From positions 148,985,744 to 149,049,743 of the forward strand of contig NC_081407.1 of the NCBI RefSeq assembly GCF_030272615.1: DNA of 64,000 nucleotides, written 5' to 3'. The position numbers and the translations under genes are program-made. Positions 33,591-44,639 of this stretch are shown piece by piece. The stretch comes from Cryptomeria japonica. Its lineage: Eukaryota > Streptophyta > Pinopsida > Cupressales > Cupressaceae. The notes under the pieces are model-generated. The model was not told the origin of the DNA. It worked only from the letters and a program-made list of their open reading frames with translations, and did no database searches. How positions within the stretch are numbered: position 1 is the stretch's first letter; every line of letters starts with the position of its first letter.

Positions 33591-35007
33591 CTAATAAATG
33601 ATAAAAAAATAATGTAGTAATAATGGAAAACATACAGTATAAAATGTGATAATGTAAAATCATGGTAGAATATGAATCAATATGTCTTGTTTAAGAGAAC
33701 AATAAAGATGTCATTAGTGAATACTTCCAAATGCAGAAATAAATCAAGTGATACAGTGTGAGAAATAAAAAGTGTCATAAAACTATTAGGGAAGGTATAA
33801 AATTACTAATATATACTACACAACAAACAAAGCATAATTAAAAAACCAAGGATATCATATAAGAAAATAAAGAATTCATAAGAAAGGTATGTACAAAAAA
33901 TATCATTCAAGAAAAAGAAAACAATAAACAATTGAAGGGGAGAAGATGTGTGATAATGAGGACATGAACAACAATCATGGCTCCATAAAGAGTCAAAGGA
34001 AAATAAAAAGCAAAACAAGTTATATTTTTTATCAACATGATAAAATATTTTTTAAGAATACTTCATGACTTTATATCATCCTAAATGCATATGGAGACAA
34101 CATAAAAATTAAAAAACCAAAAGAATATGCACCAAAAATGAATGTTCATGATCATTTATCCAAACATGAACCATTAAAGGTGGCTTTGCGTCATTTGTAT
34201 ACTTTTGAAATAATGAGAAAATATCATAGAATACAACCAAACTAAAGATAAAGTAAAACATGAATAGTAAATAAACATGCTTAAATAGAAAATAGGGTAT
34301 AATTAACCAAAAAAAAAATCATTAATAATATCTAGTAAAAGATCATCCTCATCACATTCATTGACTAAGAATTCTCCTAAAGCGATCGTCCTGATTTTAT
34401 CTTGTGATGAACTAGAGTCACTACGCAAGGTAAGTCCATTTATAAATGTTTGGGTTAGAGGGATTGTTTTTTATTTTATATTTGTACCTAAATTTATTTA
34501 TTTTTCTCTTTTTTAATCATCGAATTTTGTATTTGATTTTTATTTGATGTTTTATTCTTATTTTTCAACTTTCTTTGCTTCTTTTTCTTCCATATATTGT
34601 TTTTGTTTATTTTTTGTTTTAAAAGTGGTCTTTTTTAGTCTTGGAGGTGGTTTGAGTGATCGACAAGCATGTTCTCTTGTCACATTTTGTTGTATAATTG
34701 TAGGCTTAAGTGTTCATTTATCTAATACTATATTGTATTGATTAATCCTCATATTTTCTTGTATAAATAAAAATTGGATATTTTCTTTTGTATGAAGCTT
34801 CACAAGCTCATATATAAATGTTCCAATAGTAAAGATACTCGACTATAAAAGATATTGATAAGGATCATGTGATATAGCTATAAAATTCCTATTATGTACA
34901 AAATTTAATGCATGAGTGTAAAATGGATGGTGCCATTTGGTATTGCTATATCCAAGGTCAAGCAAGTAAAATACTAAACCTATCTAATGTGGGGATAATA
35001 ATGTAAA
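33591..35007. other. AT-rich sequence, nothing recognised
   Basis: 1.4 kb of low-complexity A/T-rich DNA with many short runs. No frame longer than 70 codons and no similarity I could place, apart from general resemblance to other flanks. Confidence 0.5.
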
Positions 35008-35607
35008 GTATGTGTATTTTTTTTGTACCAATAATTAACTTCAAATGTTTCTTGCATAATTTCATTTGAATTTTTTTAATCCATAGAATATGTATACATA
35101 CAATGCATACATACATACATAAATACATACATTCATACATACATATATTATTAAAAATGGTGATTGAAAAGCAATTCCTTAGTGCATATGCTAATTTCAT
35201 ATGTAAATTTTCACTATTTACATATAGATATAGGTTTGAACATGCAATACATCCTTTAATGTACAGAGTTAAATGGTGTACTTTCTTTAGGTACTTCATT
35301 ATTAGAGAATAAAATAGATGGAGGAGATAAAACTATTTCTATAGGTTGTTCATTTGTTTCTAACAAAGTCCTCAAATGATAGCAAATATGTATCTACTAT
35401 TTATTTCTCAATTTACATATCTTTAATAATAGAATCCATATTATTAAATGATTGAGAATAATTTGAAAACATTATTAGTATAGATTTGCATGTTTTGATT
35501 CGGGGGAAAATGGAATAAGTTTATCCCATCATTTATCCCTTCAACTTTATCATGTTATTTTCATATTGTATAATATAAACCTATACACTTTTTCATTCAA
35601 TTACCAT
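35008..35607. repeat. Dispersed repeats matching 2690-2880 and 30400-30740
   Basis: The left part shares TTTTGTACCAATAATTAACTT with 2694 onward. The right part (35295-35607) is repeat R2 copy 2. The R2 copy is interrupted at 35612 by the Copia-type element and resumes at 42355. Confidence 0.6.
35094..35148. repeat. CATA microsatellite
   Basis: Imperfect run of ATAC/CATA units (ACATACATACATAAATACAT and onward). Confidence 0.85.
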
Positions 35608-35612
35608 TAACT
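35608..35612. repeat. Left target-site duplication of the Copia-type element
   Basis: TAACT, repeated exactly at 42355-42359 after the 3' LTR. Confidence 0.85.
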
Positions 35613-36417
35613 TGTTGGCAAATGCACACTCCAATGAGATATTGTAGGTGATTGAAGGTATTGTCATTGATGGCAACCTTACAATCATGTGATACCGGCA
35701 GGCAGACACAAGCACCGACACCGACAGACTCTACACTGACATACAGAACACCGACACCAAAAAGGAAGATTACTGACACCCTGGCCGACAATAATTTTGT
35801 ATTAATATATTTTGCAATTAATGATAAAATCTTTTGTAAACCGACATGGCGGATTGTAATATGACTCATATATGTATGAGATCATTTTAGATCATTTTGT
35901 AGATGTAAGGGTATGATGCGAAAGATAGAAGGTAGCAGACCTATTATGTGAATTATTGGATAAGGGTTTATGTATGTAGCAAAGCTTAAACCGGTACTGA
36001 ATTTGGCATAGAAGATGCTAATCTGAAGCAATACAAGACATTGGATTAGTATAATCCATTTTTGTAAGTTAGTGTGACTTCTTTTGTAATTGAGCAGTGA
36101 GCTCTAGGCACTTGGCCTTCCTGCATGTGCAGGCCCCTATTGTAGCAGTAATATTCTCTTATTGGCAAGTAAGTGAATATTGTGGGTTACAAATCCCACC
36201 GAGATTTTTCCCACACTGGTTTTCCTCGTTAAAATATTGTGTTATGGTGTGCTTTTCATGTTTTGGTTGTTATTCTTATTTGCTTCATTATTTTTGGTTT
36301 ACCGGTACACAGTTTTAATATGCTTTTCATGTTATAAGTTAAGAAAAGATTATTACCGGTCAGATACTGATTCACCCCCCCCCCCCTCTCTTCTCAGTAT
36401 CTCTGGGAGTCCTAACA
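35613..36417 (+). repeat. 5' LTR of the Copia-type element (805 bp)
   Basis: Starts TGTTGGCAAATGC and ends CCTAACA. It contains GACAC/CCGGCA-rich sequence in U3 and a poly-C run at about 36374-36386 followed by TCTC. Frames such as 36097-36318 are LTR sequence, not genes. Confidence 0.9.
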
Positions 36418-36419
36418 AT

Positions 36420-36432
36420 TGGTATCAGAGCC
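36420..36432 (+). promoter_or_regulatory. Primer-binding site, initiator Met tRNA type
   Basis: TGGTATCAGAGCC two bases after the LTR. Confidence 0.9.
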
Positions 36433-36488
36433 CGGTCCTCTATTTTCAGAAGCCTAACAGCTTGAGGAAGATCTTGACACCAGTAGAG

Positions 36489-37601
36489 ATGGAAAACTTG
36501 AGAAAGCAATTAGAAACAACTCTTTCAGATTATGATGCAGAAAAAGTGAAGAATATCAAACTTGATGATGATCTGAAGGTTGCTCAGGATATCATTCAAG
36601 CACTTCAAGAAAATTACACTATAGCAAGGAATAAAAGAAGAGAACTTTGTTGGAAGATACAGAAAGACGAAGATGAAAAGGAAACTCTTAATGATTTGGT
36701 AAATAAGCTAAGACAAGAAATCAGTACAACAAAGAATGAGATGTAAGATATGACTATGAGATTTTGTAAAAAAATTGAAGACAGAAAGAAGAATGACGAA
36801 GACTTGGTTAGAAGACTAAATGATGTTGGAAATGAAAACACAAGACTCAGTCATGAAAATGATATGTTGAAGACAGATTTGATGCACACACAAAATGACA
36901 GAATTGAACTCATAAGACAGAAAGGAATCTTGGAGAATGAACTGACTGCTGCAAATCAACACAAAGAGAAATTCAAGAAAAGTTCAAAAGAACTTGTTGA
37001 CATGCTGAAGAATCAAAAACCTAATGGTGATACAAATGGCCTTGGCTTTGAAATTGGTGAAAGCTTCGATATTGCAAACAATCATGATCATAGCAAACCG
37101 GTAAGACAACCTAATGCTTACAAATTCAATGGGAAATGCTTTAACTATAACAAGTATGGTCATAGAGAAAATCAGTGTAGATCTAGAAATTATCAGAATA
37201 CTAATACACCCACTGGTCAATGTTCCAAATGCAACAAAGTTGGTCATAACTTAGAAAATTGCAAAATGAATGTAAGATGTTATGTTTGTGGAAGATTTGG
37301 ACACTTATATAATCAATGCATAACACATATTGGCATAGGATATGGGAAAGCTATTCAGAAAAACAATGTGACTTGTTATCCCTATAACAAAATTGGACAT
37401 ATTGCAAAATTTTGTAGAAGCAAGTCCCCACCGACAAATAACAAAGGTCCTATTTTGAAAGGTAAAGAAAAGGTTGAAGAGGTAAATCAAGAATTCTCAA
37501 AACAATGGATCAGAAAGTCAGATCAAAATGTTGAAGGGAATACCCCTCCATCGATAGAACAAAGTATCACTCGACCGATAGGAGACTCTTCATCTAAATG
37601 A
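36489..37601 (+). pseudogene. gag: Gag-like protein with coiled coil and four zinc knuckles (one internal stop)
   Basis: The frame starts at the first ATG after the primer site (36489) and runs to 37601, broken by one TAA at 36744-36746 (context EM*DM). The first 180 codons are rich in E, K, D, N and L with a coiled-coil pattern. Four knuckles then follow: CFNYNKYGHRENQC, CSKCNKVGHNLENC, CYVCGRFGHLYNQC and CYPYNKIGHIAKFC. The second and third are canonical C-x2-C-x4-H-x4-C. In the first and fourth the second cysteine is tyrosine, a single G-to-A change. It would bind element RNA and form particles. No typical Copia Gag (UBN2) domain is evident. Confidence 0.75.
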
Positions 37602-37906
37602 AGGAAAATCCTTTGGGGGTTTAGCAACAAAATGAAAAACATGCTATTATTCCTTTGGTTGATGGTGAGAAGTTGAAATTACTTCCATACTGGCAGATGA
37701 GTTAAGTTGTGACTTAACCGGTGAGCATTAAATGTGGTAGTTGGAGAAAATAACATTATAAAGCAAGTGTTTTGGCTCCTTTTTCATTCACTGAGCATTC
37801 AAACCTTCGAGAGCGCGAAAATTCCCGAGCGAAGGCATCCTTAGCGAAAAAGTGAAGTAGTTCATCAAAGCATTCATCCTAAAGGCAGATTGAGGTATTT
37901 ATAATC
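37602..37906 (+). other. Spacer between the two ORFs
   Basis: 305 bp without a frame. The second ORF starts at 37907 in a different frame from Gag, so it would need its own initiation, for example from a spliced or internal transcript (inference). Confidence 0.55.
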
Positions 37907-40900
37907 ATGGCATCTTCATCCACTCCTGAATTTATTGCAAACCTTACTGTTGTTGAAGTAATTAAGTGCCCTAGACATGTTTTCAAACTAGTTCCTAAAA
38001 TAGCAAAGAAAGATGATAGCATAGGTGCATTTTCTCAAATTCCTAAGGGAGTAGTATATGCTGAAGACCCTAGGATGTATATACATTGTCATATAGAGGA
38101 ATTAGGTGATGATGAGATCAAAAACATGTATAGCACTGTGATTTGTGATAAATCTTGAAATATCAAGCCGGAACATAAGATAGTGGAAACCCTAGGTTTT
38201 ATAGAAATCCTTAGTGTCTCGGATTTTCCCAAGGATATTATAAGGATTGTGCTAAGAAAAGTTCATGGTGAATTCTTCTGGTTGGATACAATTCATAAAA
38301 TCACAAAGGAAGTTGTTAAGGCAGTAACAGGGTTACCTTCCACCGGTAGTAGACCTGACAGAATAAAGAAGGTCTCAAATGACATAGTGATAAACCTAAC
38401 CGGTGCAAAATTCGACAAAAGGTCTCTAAGGGTAAATGATGTAAAGGACATAAATGTGAGATTTATTAGTATGATCTTAGGCTACAAAGCTACACATGCA
38501 AATAGGTTGAACTCAGTTTCTAGCCTATGTATTAAAAGTGCTTATGACATGGTTAATGATAATGTAAGAATAGATGTATGTGAATGGCTCAAAGATGAAT
38601 TGATAGACAATCTGGGGAAGATTAAAGGAGATAAGAAAGGAACATTCAGATTTGGAAATTTGCTTGTTTGTCTAATGTTGTACATAACTAAACAAGTACC
38701 CAGTATTCGTGCAAGAGATTTTGGCTTTGATATACCGATAAGAAAGAAACTATTGGATCTACTAAACAACATGGGAGAAAACTGGGAGAAAAACTTAAAT
38801 GAATACTTTCAAGCATTAAAGGCTCGAATGAAAACCAAAATAAGATTGTCACAAGCTATTGTGGACAAGTATCAGAAAGAAATTTGTTTTGTAATAAAAA
38901 AGGATGAAATCTGGATGGAGGCAGTTGTCCCTAGAACTATCCGGGTAACTAAAATGGGCTATGAAACAGATGAAAATATTATTGAAACTTATGCAAAAGC
39001 CCTCCTTGAAGCACCAAAGGAACCCACTCAGAAAGTTTTTGGAAATGCTAAAACAATCGAGAGTGGAATTCAGTCTAGAAAAAGGGTTAAGAAGGTTGAA
39101 GAAATAGTAAGAAAAGGAACCCGACGGACAAAAGCAATTAAGGAAGATGTTTTGAAGCAAACTGGTATAAAGGAAAGTGAGTTGGAAGGACTTCAACTGG
39201 AATCTCATCTTTCACTGGTTGGAACCTCCTCTAAGAGTGATATGCCAGTGGTATTTAAAAGGGTAGAAAGGAAAAGAAAACCCTCACTAGTACCCTCACC
39301 TACACCTAGGAAAACAAGGCAAAAACAACAGGCAGTAAGGCCTCTAGTGAAAAAGAAGTTGACTCCTAAAAAGAAAATAAAGGTAAAACAAGATATTGCT
39401 CCATTGGATAAGCTCTTGAGCGAAATAACTGAAGATGGAAAATTGAAAAACATCAGCAAAATATACAACACACTATCTGCAGATGACAAGGAAAGCATAG
39501 AGAACAGTGTAATATTACACTTGGATATATATAAGAAATTTTTGATGGAAGTTGTTGATGAAATACCAAATGATCTGTATAGGAGATTAGAAGCTAGAAG
39601 GTTAGTCATTGTTGAGCTGGACAAGAAAATCAAGATTGAGAAATTACTTGCAGTACATCCAGTCAACTCACCTGATGAAATAGACAAATTAATAAGTGAA
39701 GCAAACCGGACAGTATTCTCCACTGCTCACTGGTACGTAGCACTAATGGCAAGTAGAGTAAATGAAGTCTCTGAGGAAACAACAGATGCATGGGATATAT
39801 TCTTTGTGGAAAAATAAAAATAAGAAGAATTACTCAGACCAAAGACTATGAAAGTATATCAAAAGCACAGGGATAAGGGGAAAGGTAAGGTAGGTGGACC
39901 TTTAAGCCTGAAAATAACTGATAAATTAACCCCACCTCCTTCAGATACTTCACTGGTAGATACTACAGGCAATCAACTGGCTACTGAGATTATGGAGACT
40001 CCATTAGAGGATACAAATTCTGAGTCTGAAGTTTTGTACACTGTAAATATTGATACTCAAGAAGTAAATGTTGTGGTTGACAAAGAAACCACTGAGGACA
40101 AGAAGACAGATGTGACTACTGAGTCACCAGTTGCAGATGTTGAGGTTGAGGTAAATGAAATTGAAAATATAAACACAGAAAAACCTACTCAGACAAAGCA
40201 ACCAACAGAGGATACCATTATCAAACCATTAGAGAAACCGGTAGAAACAATTGATAAATAGTCAGGAGAATCGGAAATGGATAGTATAGAGGTACAAACA
40301 GAGAAACCTTCTGAGATATAGATGGAAAAATAGGAATAGGTACAGGTTGAGACACAAGTTCAGACAGAGACAGTACCTTCGGCCAAAAATAAAAAGCCTA
40401 AACATTTGTTTGTAGAAATGCAAACACGGACTGACCTACCAGAGGTCGAACCAAGCAAGGTGATTACTACAACTGGTAGTATAGCTATTGTGAAGACAAT
40501 TGGACAAACATCTAGTACTTCTATGGCAGAATTCAGACCTACGAATGTAACAGAGGTCTTATTGGATTCAATAAAGAAGATCACAAAGTGCAATGCACAA
40601 GCCTATAAGGCTATTGATGACACAATTCCCATTCTTAAACTGATAGCACCAAAGTGTATTGTAGATAACAAAGATTCTTTAGGTCAACTAGACACATTGT
40701 CTAAGTTCATCACCGACAACATATTGACTATTGATCAAATAAATGAGGACACATTCAAGGAAAGAATGATTAAAGAAAAAGAGAAATTCTTTGAGGAAAT
40801 TGTGAATCAGAATAAGGAGAAAATGGAAACATTATTACCGGAACTTGGAGAGAAAATTCTTGACTTCAAGAAACTGTATAGAGATTCTTGTAAAACAAAT

Positions 40901-41338
40901 ATTTTAACAGAAGATCTAGACAAAGAAATCGGCAAAGCACAAGATAAGATTAACAATATTGTTGACAATCTAATAGGTACATCGGATTCATTCTTGGAGA
41001 TAGAGAAGAAGATTGCAGAGCAAGAAGACAAAATCAAGAAGTTAGAGAAGGACAAAGAAAGAATAAAGGATAAAGAAAAGGACTTGAAATGTAGACTTAG
41101 TCCCAAACTAGACTACCTCATTTCTTTGAGAAAAGAAATTTCTCAGGCTCTGGTTCCCGGACTTAAGACGTCGGAAGAGAAAATGCATATACTCACTAGT
41201 ATAGTGCAGAGAACTCAAGAGGCACTAAAAGACAACAAATCATTCAGTAATGGTTTAAATCTGATTTTGACATATATTTTTCAGATTGTAACCCACCGGT
41301 TACAAGAATCCAGGCAGGACTCCACTGACAGCAAATGA
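37907..41338 (+). pseudogene. Large protein of unknown function carried by the Copia-type element (about 1140 codons, several stops)
   Basis: Segments 37907-38158, 38183-39817, 39848-40261 and 40406-41338 are all in one frame, separated only by in-frame stops (TGA at 38156, TAA at 39815 and 39821, TAG at 40259 and others to about 40335). It was therefore one protein. The N-terminal 360 residues form a folded-looking domain with FFWLDTIHKITKEVVKAVTG, then GFDIPIRKKLLDLLNNMGENW. A basic K/R-rich stretch (about 380-500) follows, then an acidic S/T/E linker and a C-terminal coiled coil (41000-41100, EKKIAEQEDKIKKLEKDKER). I do not recognise the family. Catalytic motifs of Pol are absent. It might be a Gag extension or an accessory protein; the EV-x4-TGL pattern recurs in the LINE ORF3. 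Confidence 0.65.
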
Positions 41339-41533
41339 CAACCTTTGTCATTGATGTCAAAGGGGGAGTAGTAGAGATGAGAAAAATCCATAAATAGAGA
41401 TCATCTGCTCAGGGGGAGCACGCATCTGGTACAATTTCTGGTACAGTTTCTGGCAAAATTTTTGGACTTCAATTTTTTGATACATTCTTGAATTTTTCTC
41501 ATGAGTGTTGCCATCAATGCCAAAGGGGGAGAT
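41339..41533 (+). promoter_or_regulatory. 3' non-coding region with two purine tracts
   Basis: AAAGGGGGAG occurs at about 41358 (after GATGTC) and again at 41523 (after AATGCC), the latter abutting the 3' LTR as AAAGGGGGAGAT. Both are preceded by similar TTGTCATTGATG or TTGCCATCAATG text. The second is the polypurine tract; the first looks like a duplicate. Confidence 0.7.
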
Positions 41534-42354
41534 TGTTGGAAAATGCACACTCCAATGAGATATTGTAGGTGATTGAAGGTATTGTCATTGATGGAAACCT
41601 TACAATCATGTGATACCGGCAGACAGACACAAGTACTGGCACCGACAAACTCTACACTGACATACAAAACATCGGCACTGAAAAGGAAGATTACCAGCAC
41701 CCTGGCTGACAACAATTTTGTATTAATATATTTTGCAATTAATGGTAAAATCTTTTGTAAGCCAACATGGCGGATTTTAATATGACTCATATATGTATGA
41801 GATCATTGTAGATCATTTTGTAGATGTAAGGGTATGATGCAAAAGATAGAAGGTAGCAAACCTATTATGCAAATTATTGGATAAGGGTTTATGTATGTAG
41901 AAGAGATTAAACCGGTACTAAATCTGGCATAGCAGATGCTAATCTGAAGCAGTACAAGACATTGGATTAGTATAATCCATTTTTGTAAGTCAGTGTGACT
42001 TCTTTTGTAATTGAGCAGTGAGCTCTAGGCACTTGGCCTTCCTGCATGTGCAGGCCCCTGTTGTCGTAGTAATATTATCTTATTGGCCAGTAAGTGAATA
42101 TTGTGGGTTACAAATCCCACCGAGGTTTTTCCCACACCAGGTTTCCTCATTAAAATATTGTGTTATGGTGTGCTTTTCATGTTTTGGTTGTTATTCTTAT
42201 TTGTTGCATTATTTATGGTTTACCGGTACACAATTTTAATATGCTTTTCATGTTATAAGTTAAGAAAAGATTATTACCGACCAGATACTGATTCACCACC
42301 CCCCCCCCCCCCCCCCCCCCCCCCCCTCTCTCAGCATCTCTGGGAATCCTAACA
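41534..42354 (+). repeat. 3' LTR of the Copia-type element (821 bp)
   Basis: Starts TGTTGGAAAATGC and ends CCTAACA. It differs from the 5' LTR by scattered substitutions and by a much longer poly-C run (about 28 C, 42299-42326, against about 14). Confidence 0.9.
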
Positions 42355-42359
42355 TAACT
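42355..42359. repeat. Right target-site duplication of the Copia-type element
   Basis: TAACT, matching 35608-35612. Confidence 0.85.
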
Positions 42360-42931
42360 AAATAATAATTAGAAAACTAAATGAAATAATAATCCTTGGG
42401 ATCATAAATACAAGTATTGATTAGGAATATATGTGATAGAGAAAATGTTAGTCCCTAAAATATTAGAGTAAAAGGTGTTTTACCTTATGTTCCTTTCCAT
42501 TCTATTACTTAACATTACTTAGTTCATGCACTTTTTCATCTCTCAAGTCAAAAAAAAATTCAACACTTAAAAGAGAAGGGTGTCCCCCTCTCAACAAAAC
42601 CATTAGCTTTGATGCAAAACATCAAAAAATAAGGTGAAAAGCACTACTCTATTAACTTATGCAAGTGATTGTAAATCTGAAAATAAGATTGCCAAATCAG
42701 ATTTATAATTTTGATTACATATTCAACGTAATATTAAAATCAACAAACCAAATGAGAAATTAGTATTATGTGGAGAATCTTTCAAGAAAAAACTTTACAA
42801 AATAAATCTAAGGCAAGTATATTATTAATCTTCAACAATGATATTTGTCTAATAATACACTTCACTTCACTTCTCTAATTAACCCGATGACACTTGAATT
42901 CAGGTATAGATGAATCACATTTAAGACTACT
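42360..42931. other. AT-rich flank, right part of repeat R2 copy 2
   Basis: 42360-42410 continues the R2 alignment with 30775-30830. The rest is AT-rich with no gene. Confidence 0.55.
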
Positions 42932-44030
42932 TGTAGACACTTAAAAATAATTATTTTAATTATTTTTAATTCCTCACATAATTAATTAATTAATTATGTT
43001 AATTCAAATTCCTCTCAATATTAATTAAATATAATTAATATTGTCACTATAGCATATGATTGATTTATTTAATAAATTAACCCCTTTCTTTATTCTTCTT
43101 AAAAAAAAATCAAATCCTCACAAATCTTCCTCTTAGCTAATTAATTTCAAATCATCTTCTTAATTCATTCTTCTAGAAACTCCCTAAACTCACTTAACAT
43201 TATTCTTCTAATTTTTTATTCCCTCCACTCATTCTCTCTCCTAGTCAAATTCTCCTACAAATATTAATCCCACCTAACATTTCCTCTAATCCCCCTCCTA
43301 ATGAGTCATTAATGGTTAATCATCATGATTAGTCACAAAGTCAACTCTTTGTCCTTTTCATCCAGCCACTAGCTTTAAATGCTCTTTTCCTAGGTGAATG
43401 CAAGATTTTCGAAATCACACATTCCTCTGGGCATCCCCTCTCCCAAGGAATTTTTAATTACTTTTAATTCCTCCAATCCCCATGATATCCTTTTTTGGAG
43501 AATTTTTAATTCCTCCAATGCATCTTGTGGAGTGTGGAGATACGAAATGCCTTTAAGGCATATTTCTTGGTCTCCACACCCTCTCTTGGACCTTGTGTGA
43601 GCTCACAAGTAAATCTTAGCCCTTCATCTCGAATTCATCCTAGCCATCCGTTTTCCTCTCCTCTTCCTATAAAATAGGGCTCCATCCCTTCATTCTAAAC
43701 ATCTTGAAATCCAGTAAGTTTATGTTGTCCTTTTGAGCCAAGGAAATCATCTTGGCAACTTGATCATCTCATTCTTATCATTTTTCAAATCCATTCCATT
43801 TGTGCACAACATTGGAGAGCCATCCACATCCAGCAATCAAAGGAGCACATCAAGTGGAGCATTATCAAGGCGCGCCTTCACTTCATCAAGCTCAATCTGA
43901 AGGAGAAGGTAAAATAGCAAGGTGAAATGGTCTTTTAATGATATTTTAGCATTCTGCATGTTTATTTCGTTATGTTTTGATCATTTAACCTTCAAATCTA
44001 TTTTCCCCTCTTCACTACTATACTATTACT
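42932..44030 (+). repeat. LTR fragment of a Tat-like element
   Basis: Begins TGTAGACACTTAAAAATAAT, close to the start of the element 2 LTR. It has a TTAATTAA-rich U3, a GCCATCC block and TATAAAAT at 43668-43675, then a U5-like tail. No primer site follows, and the sequence runs into the repeat at 44030, so it is a truncated or solo LTR. The right boundary is approximate. Confidence 0.65.
43668..43675 (+). promoter_or_regulatory. TATA box in the LTR fragment
   Basis: TATAAAAT followed by AGGGCTCC, parallel to the boxes at 6788 and 22569. Confidence 0.55.
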
Positions 44031-44515
44031 CCAATTTATAGCAAAGTGTGGGAGGAAAAACCACCGTGGTAACCCAAAATAAGATGCAAGAAACCACATA
44101 TAAAAACTCATGTCTAGGATAATGGACAACCAGTAGAAATAATTAAATATTGATTATCTTCGCATTGATTCTCACATGAGTTTCTATCTCATAGCTACTA
44201 AGAAATGCACATTCTTAGTGCTCTTTAAATCCCCAATGAGAAATGAAAGACTAACAAAACACCTTCCAAAATTGGGTACCTAAAGCAAGATCTTTCATCT
44301 TCCAAAATTGGATGCCCAAAAAGGATGTTTATCCATCATGCTATGTGACTCCACTGGCACATGTTCACATCTTTGAAATGCAACTACAATTTTTCTTAGG
44401 AAATAAATATTAATTTTTTTCCCTGTCATGTCCCCTATAAAATTTTCCAAGGAACATGGAGACATATAAGTGACATAGGAATGCAAGGTTAATGCTACCT
44501 ATCCCAGAAATAACA
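44030..44515. repeat. About 500-bp repeat D, copy 1
   Basis: Direct repeat of 46300-46830. Shared blocks include TCCAATTTAT, TTAGGAAATAAATATTAA or ATAGGAAATAAATATTAA, and GGCAAGGTTAATG or TGCAAGGTTAATG followed by ACCTATCC. The copies are clearly diverged. I cannot tell whether it is an LTR or another repeat. Confidence 0.6.
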
Positions 44516-44639
44516 TAAGACAACTTCAATGCAAAGATATCAAACTTTTGGTACCACATCGTAGGTTACTATATCTGACCATACAATTATTTTGTATCTT
44601 GCAAACCATGTGTTCTTTTTCTTTCACAGAAAAACCACC

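Larger units (their letters stand above)
35613..42354 (+). mobile_element. Complete non-autonomous LTR element with Copia-type ends and two unusual ORFs
   Basis: A 6.7-kb element bounded by TAACT duplications, with 805- and 821-bp LTRs, an initiator-Met primer site and a Copia-type purine tract. It encodes a Gag-like zinc-knuckle protein and a second, roughly 1140-codon frame of unknown function. No protease, integrase, reverse transcriptase or RNase H is present, so it would rely on an autonomous partner (inference). The LTRs differ at several per cent of positions and both ORFs carry stops, so it is an old insertion. This class resembles the Gag-only LTR elements (TR-GAG) described in plants, but with an added large protein. 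Confidence 0.85.

Noticed and set aside
36097-36318. Hydrophobic 73-codon frame, repeated at 42018-42239
   Set aside because: Both copies lie inside the LTRs of the Copia-type element. The duplication is the LTR itself, not a gene pair.
39205-39723. 172-codon minus-strand frame opposite the Copia-type ORF2
   Set aside because: Antisense shadow of the K/E-rich coding strand; it reads as S/F/L-rich low complexity.
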